Numbered from the stretch's first letter, positions 15,442-23,691 are shown. The stretch is 64,000 bases of DNA from Nitrospira sp. (GCA_016873395.1 VGXG01000003.1:1-64000); one strand, 5' to 3'. A program made the numbers and translations. The notes: a model not told the origin generated them from the sequence alone.

Positions 15442-16140
15442 ATGAATAGTTACAGAAAGAGCAGGGCCGGCTTGGGGGCCGCGGCGCTCTTGGCCGCCGC
15501 GGCGATGTTGGGAACCATCCAGCCGCCGTCCGCATCGGCCGAAGAAAACCAGGTGTTCTTCCGGGGCGGCTTCGCCAGCTTGTTCAGTAACCGGGCGAAC
15601 GAGGTTTTCACCGATGTCTACGGCCGGAACAACCTGCGCAACGACTCGCAAATCGGGTACTACGTCGGTGCCGGGCTTGATCTCGGCATGCACAAGAACT
15701 TCCTCGGAGTCCAGGGGATGTCGCTGGTGGGAGAACTCGGGCTGGAATTGAAGCGGTTTGATTCTCAGACAGTGACGCAAGCCGTGCCAGCCACCTGCGC
15801 CGGCGCGCTGGGTGCTGCGGCTCCGGGCTGCTCCGTTCGGAACGACAAGGTCCAGCTCACAATGCTGACGGTCGATGTGGCGCCGAAGCTCAAATTCCGG
15901 GAAGGTCACAAGCTCCGGCCCTGGATCATCCCGATCGGGATGGATTTTCATGTGATCAGCCCTCCATCCAATGCGAGCAACTATCTGGACGTGGGCGCGC
16001 AGTGGGGGGCCGGAGCTGAATACAATTTCTGGGGACCGCTCAACCTCGGGATTGATGCACGCTATCACCTTGCGGCCAACATGACGCAGACCACGAACAA
16101 CTTCTACACGGCGGGCTTTTATTTGGGGCTCCTGTATTAG
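15442..16140 (+). CDS. Outer-membrane beta-barrel protein
   Basis: 232 residues with a signal peptide (to about ASAEEN) followed by alternating hydrophobic strands. It has glycine-rich turns (YYVGAGLDLGMHKNFLGVQGM, GAQWGAGAEYNFWG, NLGIDARYHLAA) and ends in an aromatic-hydrophobic strand (FYLGLLY), as in small OmpA-type or porin-like barrels. The ribosome-binding site is AAAGGGGGG. It stands alone; the flanking gaps hold no genes. Ligand and function cannot be read from the sequence. Confidence 0.6.
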   Translation: MNSYRKSRAGLGAAALLAAAAMLGTIQPPSASAEENQVFFRGGFASLFSNRANEVFTDVYGRNNLRNDSQIGYYVGAGLDLGMHKNFLGVQGMSLVGELGLELKRFDSQTVTQAVPATCAGALGAAAPGCSVRNDKVQLTMLTVDVAPKLKFREGHKLRPWIIPIGMDFHVISPPSNASNYLDVGAQWGAGAEYNFWGPLNLGIDARYHLAANMTQTTNNFYTAGFYLGLLY

Positions 16141-16204
16141 GGCCTCACGGACGACGCCTTCTTCAGCCTGACGCGGCCTCAGGGGGAGGGATGTGCCGCC
16201 CTCC

Positions 16205-16239
16205 GGACGAGGTGGTGTACACCTCCCGCCACCTCGTCC
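16205..16239. other. Inverted repeat downstream of the barrel-protein gene
   Basis: Perfect 11-bp arms, GGACGAGGTGG (16205-16215) and CCACCTCGTCC (16229-16239), with a 13-base loop that contains GGTGTACACC. No T-tract follows, so it may be a factor-binding or RNA-stabilising site rather than a classical terminator. It lies in the 390-bp gap 16141-16532, which also has the palindrome at 16276 and no convincing gene. Confidence 0.5.
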
Positions 16240-16275
16240 ATCCCTGCTCACGGCTGGTTCCGCGCCTTCCATTTC

Positions 16276-16293
16276 TGTCCAGCCGGCTGGACA
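16276..16293. promoter_or_regulatory. 18-bp perfect palindrome upstream of the Crp/Fnr gene
   Basis: TGTCCAGCCGGCTGGACA is a perfect inverted repeat, echoed by a half site (TGTCC) eight bases later. It lies 240 bp upstream of the Crp/Fnr gene. Symmetry suggests a dimeric regulator operator; it does not look like a Crp (TGTGA) or Fnr (TTGAT) box. Confidence 0.35.
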
Positions 16294-16532
16294 GTTGTGT
16301 CCGGTTTCTGTAGCGCTCTTCCACAATCCCCCTGCCCGGCTTGCCCAGCAGGATCTTCCAGCCAATCTGCACATCCGCATTCAACCGCTATCCTGTTGGA
16401 ATTAAAGCCATTATCTTGATCGAAATCTTTGCGGCTGCGCCAAGGGGAAAGGTTCCTGACTTGCACCCTGTTCCTGCGTCTTACGCGGCGCGGCGGGCAG
16501 CAGATGCTCGCCGGGAGAGAAAAAGTCGGCGC

Positions 16533-17243
16533 ATGAAACGAAAACCGAGTCTCTTGCAGAATTGCGATTGTTGCGAGTTGCGCGCCAAGTCCGTCGTCTG
16601 TGACCTGGAGGGCGACGACCTGGCTTCCTTCCAGCAGGTCAAACACTCCTTCGAGTACGAGCCGCACAGGACCGTCTTCTATGAGGGCCACGCCTGCCTG
16701 GGCCTGTACCTGCTGTGCGCAGGGAAGGTCAAGCTGACACGCTCCTCGGCCCGAGGTCAGCGACAGATCGTGCGCATTCTGGATGCGGGCCAGTTGATTG
16801 AAAAACACGCGTTCCGGGACGGAGCCCTCCACGAAGTGACCTGCGAGACCATCGAACCTTCCCAAATCTGCCTGATCGAAAAAGAGGCCTACTTGGGGCT
16901 ACTCCGGCACAACCCGCAACTGGCGATCAAGCTCATCCAATTGTTGAGTTGCGAGCTGAGCGTGAACATGGATCAGCTCGACCAGTTCACCTTCAAGACC
17001 GCGCGCGAGCGGCTGGCCGGGCTGCTCCTGGAGCTGGGCAACCGCTTCGGCAAAAACGGCGGCAGCGGAGTCCAGGTCGGGATCTCCTTGAAGCGCGAGG
17101 AGATCGCCGAGATGGCCGGCGTCACCGTCGAAACCGCCGTGCGGCTCCTTGGGACCTTCCGCGACGAGGGGTTGATCGGCATTGATGGGCGAACCCTTAC
17201 GCTGCTGAACCAGGACCGCCTGACCAGAATTGCTCGCCTGTAG
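16533..17243 (+). CDS. Crp/Fnr-family transcriptional regulator with N-terminal cysteine cluster
   Basis: 236 residues from ATG 16533; the longer frame upstream lacks coding character. A cyclic-nucleotide-binding fold (about 30-145) is followed by a winged HTH whose recognition region is LKREEIAEMAGVTVETAVRLL (about 186-206). The N-terminus carries Cys11, Cys13, Cys14 and Cys23, and more cysteines follow in the sensor core. This resembles, but does not match, the spacing of FNR iron-sulfur ligands. A redox- or oxygen-sensing role is therefore plausible but unproven. It is monocistronic. Confidence 0.85.
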   Translation: MKRKPSLLQNCDCCELRAKSVVCDLEGDDLASFQQVKHSFEYEPHRTVFYEGHACLGLYLLCAGKVKLTRSSARGQRQIVRILDAGQLIEKHAFRDGALHEVTCETIEPSQICLIEKEAYLGLLRHNPQLAIKLIQLLSCELSVNMDQLDQFTFKTARERLAGLLLELGNRFGKNGGSGVQVGISLKREEIAEMAGVTVETAVRLLGTFRDEGLIGIDGRTLTLLNQDRLTRIARL

Positions 17244-17403
17244 GGAAACCTGCCCCCCGTTGGCTTCTGCAGCTCTCGGCTGTCCACTTCTTGCCTAGGT
17301 CTAACGCCCCATGCAGGTCTTTGACATCCATCATGAGACGACTTGGCCGACTCGCGTGTCATGCTCCTGCCTCCTCCCTTAGAGTGGCGGCCTGAGTGGA
17401 GCC

Positions 17404-17525
17404 CCACGGCTTTACAGCCGTGGTCCCTCTGGGTTTCTTCGGCGAAACCCGCCGAAGCATGTCCTCCTTCGCCAAGGCTTCGGAGGACACCCGCTGCGCA
17501 TTCCTCCACGGCTGTAAAGCCGTGG
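17404..17525. repeat. 122-bp element of nested hairpins
   Basis: Two 20-bp hairpins bound the element: CCACGGCTTTACAGCCGTGG at 17404-17423 and its exact reverse complement at 17506-17525. Between them are hairpins GGGTTTC-N6-GAAACCC (17431-17450) and TGTCCTCC-N14-GGAGGACA (17460-17489). The outer hairpins can fold alone or pair with each other. This is a MITE- or REP-like element or a structured RNA. No gene is seen in the gap 17244-17584. Confidence 0.7.
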
Positions 17526-17584
17526 CTTCCTGCGTAGGCGGGTGAACAGCCTGCTGCATCGCCTGTGCGCTCCTGCAACAAAGG

Positions 17585-18100
17585 ATGGGCCATCCGATGG
17601 TGCCTGACCCCATTCTTCTTCTCAAGCGAGAACACGAGATGATTCTGGACCGCCTTCGCATGATCGAGACCGCCATCGCGCCGCGCGCCGGCGGTCCGTT
17701 GCTCCGGGGAATGCAACGGGTGCGCCGCGCGACCACGGAACCGGACCGGCCCACCCTCCGCGAACTTCTCCGCTTCTTCACGGAAAGCACGGAGGTTCAT
17801 TTCAAGCGCGAGGCGGTTCTGATCACAGCCCTCAACCGTGCTCTCGGCCGGACACAGAAAGACCGTAACCGATTCGAAAACCTTCTGTGCGAACACCGAA
17901 CGCTGAAGACAGACGCAGCCGGGATTGCCAAGACGCTCGGCAAGTCCACCGCCGACGCCGACCCGCTTCGGATTCGGTCTTTCATCGAGCTGTTCCGCGC
18001 GCACCTCTCCTGCGAGGAGCGCATTCTGTTCGTCCTGGCCGGGACACGGCTGACCGCTGAGCAGCGGCTGAGGATGAGCCGCCGCATGCTGCAGGTCTAG
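17585..18100 (+). CDS. Hemerythrin HHE-domain protein
   Basis: 171-residue four-helix protein with the spaced His/Glu ligands of bacterial hemerythrin-like domains: LKREHEMILDRL, TEVHFKREAVLITAL, LLCEHRTLKTD, FRAHLSCEERILF. It probably binds a di-iron centre for oxygen or nitric oxide sensing, storage or iron repair. The start could be 17585 or the ATG at 17600, where the homology begins. It is soluble, with no partner domain. It follows the nested-hairpin element. Confidence 0.8.
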   Translation: MGHPMVPDPILLLKREHEMILDRLRMIETAIAPRAGGPLLRGMQRVRRATTEPDRPTLRELLRFFTESTEVHFKREAVLITALNRALGRTQKDRNRFENLLCEHRTLKTDAAGIAKTLGKSTADADPLRIRSFIELFRAHLSCEERILFVLAGTRLTAEQRLRMSRRMLQV

Positions 18101-18221
18101 CAGGCTGTTGAAAAAGTCCGCCAGAGGAAGACGGGAGAACAACGCGGCGGCAAAACGGCGAGTCGACAAACCGATGAACCGCGCGCTCCAGCTACGGATG
18201 GATCGCGCAAAGGAGGGACAC

Positions 18222-18410
18222 ATGAAGCAACTGGAACCATCCACATTCTCGATCATGGCGGCGGGCCTGCTCTGGCCGGCGGCGGCGTTGGCCGAAGAAG
18301 CGGCCAAGGCCCCTGCGGGAGGGTACGCGGCAGGCGATTACGTCTGGTTCACCCTGATCGGGCTGATCTTGGTTTACGGGGTGTACGACTCGTTTTTCAA
18401 AGCGTCCTGA
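18222..18410 (+). CDS. Small exported or membrane protein (62 aa)
   Basis: ATG 18222 is preceded by AAAGGAGGGA at ideal spacing. The product has a signal-like hydrophobic N-terminus ending ALAEEAA, then a glycine/alanine linker and one transmembrane helix (WFTLIGLILVYGVYDSFF). Such small single-span proteins often accompany respiratory complexes, but nothing specific is recognised. The region before it (18100-18125) carries a CTAGCAGGCTGTTGAAAAAG fragment resembling one end of the 55.2-kb mobile element. Confidence 0.6.
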   Translation: MKQLEPSTFSIMAAGLLWPAAALAEEAAKAPAGGYAAGDYVWFTLIGLILVYGVYDSFFKAS

Positions 18411-18553
18411 CACCGTATCAAGGACATCGCCCGCCCGCTGAGCCGAGCACAAAGGCGCGAAGGCCAGGCGCCCGAACCGGGCCGGTGCGGTGTGGCTGAC
18501 CGTCTCGTGCGGCGAACTGACGTATGCCATCGTCGTCTTCAAGATCATGTCCA

Positions 18554-18582
18554 TTCACAAACGTCGATGAATTCTGTATGAT
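18554..18582 (+). promoter_or_regulatory. Sigma-70-type promoter for the PSP1 gene
   Basis: TTCACA (18554-18559), a 17-base spacer, then TATGAT (18577-18582); the predicted start is about 18589, shortly before the coding region. Five of six -35 bases and five of six -10 bases match consensus. Confidence 0.55.
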
Positions 18583-18615
18583 GGCCTGACGCAGACTGAA
18601 CAGCCAGTGGAAACT

Positions 18616-19383
18616 ATGCCTTTATCGGAGCTTCAAGAGACCTTCCCGGCCACGATCCGCATCGCCGGGATCAAGATCCGGGACCGCGGCGAGGTCAAGA
18701 AAATGGGCGTCGGCGCGGCGTCCCTCCGCATCGGGGATCGCGTCATGCTGGAGGTCGAGCGGGATCTCACCTACGGGGTGGTCTACCAGGAGCCCTATTC
18801 CACGCCCTTCATCCCCCCCATGCGCGTCATGACCTCCATCCTACGCCCCGCGACCGAGGCGGAAACGGCCGCCATTGTCCAGCATCAGCGCACCGCCCGG
18901 GAAGGGATGACCCACTGTCGGGAGCGGGCTGGGGCGTTGGGATTGGACATGAAGTTGGTGGAAGTCTACTGCTCCTTCCGAAGGCGGGAGACCACCTTCG
19001 TCTACACGTCCGAGGAACGGATCGATTTCCGCCAGTTGGTCAGGGATCTTGCCCGCCGCTTCGGCGGCCGGATCGAGATGCGACACATCGGGGTCCGGGA
19101 GGAGGCGAGACGCCTGGGCGGCGTGGATTCCTGCGGCCTCACGCTCTGCTGCGCCGCCTTCCTGTCGGACTTCAGGCCGGTCAGCGTCAGGAAAGCCAGG
19201 AGCGACGACCCGTCCGCCAGTGAAAGCCGGCTCATCGGGCTCTGCGGTCGCCTGAAATGCTGTTTGATGTTCGAAGCCCAGCAGGAGGCCGCAGGCGCCG
19301 GACCCCATCCCGTGCCCTTACTCAATCCAACCCGTCCAATAGAGCCGTCGGCAGTCAGCCGTCAGCAATCCGCCAAAAACTGA
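18616..19383 (+). CDS. PSP1-domain protein (RicT/YaaT-like)
   Basis: About 255 residues; ATG 18616 is preferred, with a GTG at 18607 as the alternative. The C-terminal half has the PSP1/RicT signature, including GGVDSCGLTLCCAAFL and GLCGRLKCCLMFE, whose cysteines in Bacillus RicT help bind iron-sulfur clusters in a complex affecting RNase Y and development. No ricA or ricF partner is visible here. The last ~12 residues (EPSAVSRQQSAKN) are encoded by the heptad repeat at 19344-19406, which also supplies the stop codon. Confidence 0.85.
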   Translation: MPLSELQETFPATIRIAGIKIRDRGEVKKMGVGAASLRIGDRVMLEVERDLTYGVVYQEPYSTPFIPPMRVMTSILRPATEAETAAIVQHQRTAREGMTHCRERAGALGLDMKLVEVYCSFRRRETTFVYTSEERIDFRQLVRDLARRFGGRIEMRHIGVREEARRLGGVDSCGLTLCCAAFLSDFRPVSVRKARSDDPSASESRLIGLCGRLKCCLMFEAQQEAAGAGPHPVPLLNPTRPIEPSAVSRQQSAKN

Positions 19384-19406
19384 GCGCTGATGGCTGAGAG
19401 CGCTCC
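19344..19406. repeat. Heptad twin-arm repeat (GCTGANN word) overlapping the PSP1 gene end
   Basis: The left arm has GTCAGCC and GTCAGCA words; the right arm reads GCGCTGA, TGGCTGA, GAGCGCT. It spans the PSP1 stop codon (19381-19383) and ends 3 bp before the next start. Confidence 0.65.
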
Positions 19407-19409
19407 TCT

Positions 19410-19886
19410 ATGATGATCGTCCTAGCCTGGCTTCACATCCTGTCGGCTGTCACCTGGATCGGCGGCTCGCTGTTTTTGTCGGCGGTCCTGGTCCCGGTTC
19501 TGAAGGACGAGCCCTTTGCTGCTCAGCGCGGAACTCTGTTCAAGGCCATCGCGGGCCGCTTCCGGATGATGGTGTGGGCCTCGGTCGGACTGTTGTTTGC
19601 CACGGGCGTCCCGCTGCTGAGCCGGCGGGTCGACTCGCTGCTGGCCCCCTCGGGTTGGCCGGCCGTTCTCAAGGCGAAGCTGGTTCTCGTCATCGTGCTG
19701 ATCGGGATGACGGCGCTGCATGATTTCTGGATCGGGCCGAAGGTGGGGCGCTGGATGAGAGCGTCCCAAGAGTCTCGGACTCCGTTCGAATCCGGGATGA
19801 TCCGGCTCGCCCCCTGGGTCGCACGGCTGGGGTTGGGGCTGGCACTGGCGGTGTTGCTGCTGGCGGCGGCGCTGGTGCGACTCTGA
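19410..19886 (+). CDS. CopD-like integral membrane protein
   Basis: 158 residues with four predicted membrane helices. Histidines sit in the first helix (WLHILSAVTWIGGSLFL) and third helix (GMTALHDFWIGPKVGR), the pattern of CopD/DUF2269-type proteins linked to copper uptake or haem-like ligands. A role in copper handling would fit the many cupredoxins in this window, but CopC is not adjacent. Start ATG 19410 or 19413. Confidence 0.65.
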   Translation: MMIVLAWLHILSAVTWIGGSLFLSAVLVPVLKDEPFAAQRGTLFKAIAGRFRMMVWASVGLLFATGVPLLSRRVDSLLAPSGWPAVLKAKLVLVIVLIGMTALHDFWIGPKVGRWMRASQESRTPFESGMIRLAPWVARLGLGLALAVLLLAAALVRL

Positions 19887-20055
19887 CGCGGCGGCGCGGA
19901 GCCCGAAGGCCCGATCAACGGGCGCGCGGAACTGCTTTCGTCTAGCTGCCGATCCTGATTCGGGCGTCCGCGATCAGACAGCCCTTGCCGGGCGGGCGCG
20001 CAAAGACCAAGAAGCCTTGAGTCAACCTGGACCGTAACCACAAGGAGGATGTATC

Positions 20056-20526
20056 ATGGGAACGCTGATGCGGTGGGAACCAACGACTCGATGGGATCCG
20101 TTCAAGGAGTTGGAAGACATGCAGAGCCGGCTGGGGACGCTGTTCGGTCGGCTGCCGGTGCGCAAAGAGGGCGGCAAGGAGGCCATGACGGTGGCCGAAT
20201 GGGCGCCCCTCGTGGACATCGTGGAGGATGAGAAGGAATATCTCATCAAGGCCGAACTGCCCGAGGTCAAGAAAGAGGATGTCAAGGTGACGGTCGAGGA
20301 CGATGTCCTCACGATCACCGGAGAGCGAAAGTACGAGAAGGAAGAAAAGGGCAAGAAGTATCACCGCGTCGAGCGGGCCTACGGCAGCTTTGAGCGCAGC
20401 TTCACCTTGCCGGAAGATGCGGACGGGTCCAAGGTGAATGCGGAGTTCAAGGACGGCATCCTGAAGGTCCGCCTGCCGAAGTCGGAAAAGGCGAAGCCCA
20501 AGGCCGTCGAGGTCAAAGTCGGCTGA
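20056..20526 (+). CDS. Hsp20 / alpha-crystallin small heat-shock protein
   Basis: 156 residues with the alpha-crystallin domain (about 45-150): EWAPLVDIVEDEKEYLIKAELP, VKVTVEDDVLTITGER, SFERSFTLPEDAD, AEFKDGILKVRLPKSE. The C-terminal ILKVRLPK strand is the family hallmark. AAGGAGGATG serves as ribosome-binding site. It is an ATP-independent holdase chaperone in the cytosol; a 52-residue membrane-protein gene follows directly. Confidence 0.95.
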   Translation: MGTLMRWEPTTRWDPFKELEDMQSRLGTLFGRLPVRKEGGKEAMTVAEWAPLVDIVEDEKEYLIKAELPEVKKEDVKVTVEDDVLTITGERKYEKEEKGKKYHRVERAYGSFERSFTLPEDADGSKVNAEFKDGILKVRLPKSEKAKPKAVEVKVG

Positions 20527-20567
20527 CGGATCGGCGGGGCTTGTCGGCTCGGAACAGGAGGCCTCCT

Positions 20568-20726
20568 ATGGACCGAAGGCTGCAGTTTCTCCACGTGCCC
20601 CTTCACCCTGATGAACCGGCGCTGGATCCCGCTGCAACCAGACGGCGGCTCTGGTGGCTGATTGCGGTGGTGACCGTGCTGTCGTTGTTTCTTCTGAGCA
20701 CGGGATTGGGCGGCGGGTTCAAGTAG
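20568..20726 (+). CDS. Small membrane protein (52 aa)
   Basis: ATG 20568 with AGGAGG at 20556-20561. The product has a charged N-terminal half (RRLQFLHVPLHPDEPALDP) and one C-terminal transmembrane helix (LWWLIAVVTVLSLFLLS). It lies 41 bp after hsp20 and is probably co-transcribed. I do not recognise the family. Confidence 0.55.
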   Translation: MDRRLQFLHVPLHPDEPALDPAATRRRLWWLIAVVTVLSLFLLSTGLGGGFK

Positions 20727-20821
20727 GACGGGAAGGAATCGGGTATAAGCTTCCTGGTCCGTGAAGAGCCAACGGAGCGTCGGCCTTCAACGTGCCTCAG
20801 GACCGAGGAGGGGAACGGCCT

Positions 20822-21493
20822 GTGTTCCAAGATCGCGAGGAGGCCGGGCAGCTGCTGGCCGAACGGTTGAAGGCCTACCGGGGCGATCCAAACACCCTGA
20901 TCCTGGCCCTGCCCAGAGGCGGGGTGGCGGTGGGCTATACGCTCAGCCTGACCCTCCACCTTCCCCTGGATGTCTTGATCACCCGCAAGATCGGGGCGCC
21001 GGGCAACCCGGAATATGCTCTGGGGGCGATTGCGGAAACCGGCGCCCTCGTCCTCAATCAGGAGGCGATGCGGGCGTTCAGCTTGTCGAAGGAGGATCTC
21101 GACAAGCCGATTCGTGCTCAGCAGGAAGAGATCGCCAGGCGCCAGGCCCTGTACCGAAGCGGGCGTCCCCTGCCGCCGCTTAAGGGTCGCACCGTCTTGC
21201 TGGTGGATGACGGGATCGCCACGGGCTCGACGTTCTTTGCCTCAGTTGACGCGCTCACGAGACTCCATCCGATGCGCCTGGTCGGGGCGATCCCGGTCGG
21301 GCCACGCGACACGCTCATCCGGCTCGGACAGCAGGTGGACGAGCTGATCGTGCTCATGATGCCGGAGTTCTTCTACGCGGTCGGCAATCACTATGCGGAC
21401 TTCACGCAAGTGGAGGATGCAACCGTGGTCCGCTATCTGGCTGAGGCGGCCTCAGCCTTGCGGGCCGCGCACCGTCCTTCTCCCGCCTCATGA
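20822..21493 (+). CDS. Phosphoribosyltransferase-family protein
   Basis: 223 residues from GTG 20822, supported by GAGGAGGGG at 20805-20813 and by the typical opening FQDREEAGQLLAERL. Type I PRTase fold with the PRPP-binding loop VLLVDDGIATGST around residue 125, and LALPRGGVAVGY near the N-terminus. This subfamily is often found with dienelactone-hydrolase-like proteins (one lies at 36803) and has no firmly known substrate. Its stop overlaps the next start by 4 bp, so the two are translationally coupled. Confidence 0.8.
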   Translation: MFQDREEAGQLLAERLKAYRGDPNTLILALPRGGVAVGYTLSLTLHLPLDVLITRKIGAPGNPEYALGAIAETGALVLNQEAMRAFSLSKEDLDKPIRAQQEEIARRQALYRSGRPLPPLKGRTVLLVDDGIATGSTFFASVDALTRLHPMRLVGAIPVGPRDTLIRLGQQVDELIVLMMPEFFYAVGNHYADFTQVEDATVVRYLAEAASALRAAHRPSPAS

Positions 21494-22503
21494 GCGGTGC
21501 GGTGGAGTGCCGATTGGGGGGAGGCCGGGTGAAGGAGCCGATGCGTCTGATCATCGGCGACCGGGCGACGCCGGGCATCACAGGCAAGATCGTGCCGGTG
21601 GCCGAGATCGCCGTGGACACCGCCCGTGAATGGTTCAAACACAACCTCCGCCACCTCGATCCCGATCGGCATATCCGCTACCAGGTTGAATTGAAGCCCG
21701 CCTCGCCGGAGCTGGGCGCTATCTTCGAGCCACGCAAGAGCCTGCTCGTGGCCAACGACACGTCGGCGGCGGTCGGTTACGCGCCCCTCAGCCCGACCGA
21801 GCGACTGGTCATGGATCTGGAGCGATTTTTAAACGGCCCGCTCTTCAAGAGCCAGTTCCCGGAGACCGGCGAAGATGTCAAGGTCATGGCTGTCCGCTTG
21901 GACCGGGACCTCTCTCTGACCGTCGCCATGCCGTTGCTGGCCGACGCGATCCGCTCCGAGGCTGTCTATTTCAAGCGCAAGGGACAGATTCTCGGAGCGA
22001 TCCGGAGCTACGCGCAGAGCCAGCCCCACGGGTGCAAGCGGGTCCGGGTGACGCTGAACGCCCTCGACCGGCGGGGCGCGGGGCTGGCCGGGATGTACCT
22101 GTCCCTCCTCGGCACGTCGGCGGAGCAGGGCGATTCCGGCCAAGTGGGCCGGGGCAACCGCGTCTGCGGCGTGATCGCGTTGAACCGGCCCATGAGCGGG
22201 GAAGCGGCGGCCGGCAAGAACCCGCTCAGCCATGTCGGGAAGATCTACAACGTCCTGGCGCATGAACTGGCGATGCAGATCCATCGTCAGGTGCCAGGCG
22301 TGCGGGACGTGACGGTGTGGCTCTGCAGCACGATCGGCCGGCGGATCGACCGTCCCAGCATGGTGGCGGCCCATGTCAGCCTGGCTCACGGGGTGTCGCT
22401 GCGCCGCGTCCAGCCGGCGATCCGGACGGTCATCCGGAGCGGCCTCGATGAGCTGGGCTCGTTCTGTGAAGCGCTGGCCCTGGGCAAATACCCGGTCTGC
22501 TGA
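21490..22503 (+). CDS. N-terminally truncated archaeal-type AdoMet synthetase homologue
   Basis: 337 residues that I match, from memory of the Methanocaldococcus enzyme, to the archaeal-type methionine adenosyltransferase. Matching blocks are NDTSAAVGYAPLSPTERLV, GEDVKVMAVR, GTSAEQGDSGQVGRGNR, AAAGKNPLSHVGKIYN and IGRRIDRP. The match begins only near GGGRVKEPMRLIIGDRAT. The ~70-90 residue N-terminus with the GHPD active-site motif is absent and the upstream sequence belongs to the PRTase gene. The RIGQGS catalytic segment is also replaced (ELKPAS). It may be inactive, regulatory or act on another substrate. It is coupled to the PRTase and followed by a radical SAM gene. Confidence 0.75.
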   Translation: MSGAVECRLGGGRVKEPMRLIIGDRATPGITGKIVPVAEIAVDTAREWFKHNLRHLDPDRHIRYQVELKPASPELGAIFEPRKSLLVANDTSAAVGYAPLSPTERLVMDLERFLNGPLFKSQFPETGEDVKVMAVRLDRDLSLTVAMPLLADAIRSEAVYFKRKGQILGAIRSYAQSQPHGCKRVRVTLNALDRRGAGLAGMYLSLLGTSAEQGDSGQVGRGNRVCGVIALNRPMSGEAAAGKNPLSHVGKIYNVLAHELAMQIHRQVPGVRDVTVWLCSTIGRRIDRPSMVAAHVSLAHGVSLRRVQPAIRTVIRSGLDELGSFCEALALGKYPVC

Positions 22504-22532
22504 AACCAGCGACGATGAATGAACACAACGCG

Positions 22533-22590
22533 ACACGGGGACGCGGAGATCGCCCCATCACCGCGTCGCCCTTTCACCGCGTCGGCAGTT
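22533..22590. repeat. Heptad-type repeat of the GACGCGG / CGCGTC word before the radical SAM gene
   Basis: CACGGGGACGCGGAGAT is followed by CACCGCGTCGCCCTTTCACCGCGTC in opposite sense. It lies where a longer in-frame N-terminus of the radical SAM protein would be (from 22515). That frame stays open, so a repeat-encoded extension is possible. Same word family as 33615-33716, 43004-43099, 51104-51141 and 51522-51566. Confidence 0.55.
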
Positions 22591-22622
22591 CTCCTCGTAA
22601 GGTCGCCACGGCGGGGGTCGTG

Positions 22623-23687
22623 ATGCAAGAAGCCCTGTTCTACGAGGTAGAGGAGCATCAGCGGGTCCGCTGCACCCTCTGTCCCCATTTCTGCACGATT
22701 ACGCCGGGACATCGCGGGGCCTGCGGGGTGCGGATCAATCGCGACGGCAAGCTTTACACGCTGGTGGCGGACCGCGTGATCTCCGAGGAAGTGGACCCGA
22801 TCGAAAAGAAGCCGCTCTTCCATTTTCTCCCAGGTTCCCATGCCTACTCGATCGCCACCGTCGGCTGCAATCTACGTTGCCTCTTCTGTCAAAACTGGGA
22901 GATCTCGCAGGCCCCCAAAGGCAAACCGGCCGAGACACCCGACTTTCTCTGCCTGCCCATGGCCGAACCCCCGGCCGAGTGGGGAGCAGGCCGGCCCACG
23001 ACGCCCAAGGACATCGTGGCGGAGGCGCTGTCCCATCGTTGCGCGAGCATCGCCTACACCTATACGGAGCCGACGATCTTCTTCGAGCTGGCCTTTGAGA
23101 CGGCGCAGGCCGCCCGTGCGGCCGGCCTGAGAAACCTCTTCGTCACGAACGGGTTCATCGCGCTCGACGCCTTGCGGAGGATTGCGCCGTACCTCGACGC
23201 CGCCAATATCGATCTCAAGGGTTTCAGCGACCGGTTCTACAAGCGCGTCTGCGGAGCTCCGCTCCAGCCGATCCTGGACGCGATCCGCCTGTACAAGGAC
23301 CTGGGCATCTGGATTGAGCTGACCACCCTGTTGATCCAGGGACGGAACGACGACGAGGGCGAGCTCCGCGACCTGGCCCGGTTCATCAAGTCCGATCTGG
23401 GGGAGGAGGTCCCGTGGCACCTCAGCCGCTTCTTTCCGGCCTACAAGATGCGTGACGCGCCGATCACGCCGATCGAGACGCTCCGGCGGGCTCAGCGGAT
23501 CGGGCACGAGGCCGGCCTTCGACACGTGTATCTCGGCAATGTCTTCGAGGAAGAGGAAGAAGATACGCATTGCCCCGGCTGCAAGGCCCTGCTGATCCGT
23601 CGGTCCGGCCTCACGCTGATCGAGAACCGGGTGAAGGATGCAGCCTGTCCGGCATGTCGGAGGCCCGTGGCCGGCGTCTGGAAATAA
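22623..23687 (+). CDS. amrS: AmmeMemoRadiSam-system radical SAM enzyme (AmrS)
   Basis: About 354 residues from ATG 22623. The N-terminal cysteine block VRCTLCPHFCTITPGHRGACGVR is followed by the radical SAM cluster motif CNLRCLFC (C-x3-C-x2-C) and WEISQAPKG, then TYTEPTIFFE and the TIM-barrel strands (NIDLKGFSDRFYK, IELTTLLIQGRND). A C-terminal CPGC/CPACRR pair may bind zinc. The usual AMMECR1 and MEMO partners are not in the window. An alternative start at 22515 would add 36 residues, partly repeat-encoded. The substrate of this family is not firmly established. Confidence 0.88.
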   Translation: MQEALFYEVEEHQRVRCTLCPHFCTITPGHRGACGVRINRDGKLYTLVADRVISEEVDPIEKKPLFHFLPGSHAYSIATVGCNLRCLFCQNWEISQAPKGKPAETPDFLCLPMAEPPAEWGAGRPTTPKDIVAEALSHRCASIAYTYTEPTIFFELAFETAQAARAAGLRNLFVTNGFIALDALRRIAPYLDAANIDLKGFSDRFYKRVCGAPLQPILDAIRLYKDLGIWIELTTLLIQGRNDDEGELRDLARFIKSDLGEEVPWHLSRFFPAYKMRDAPITPIETLRRAQRIGHEAGLRHVYLGNVFEEEEEDTHCPGCKALLIRRSGLTLIENRVKDAACPACRRPVAGVWK

Positions 23688-23691
23688 GAAC

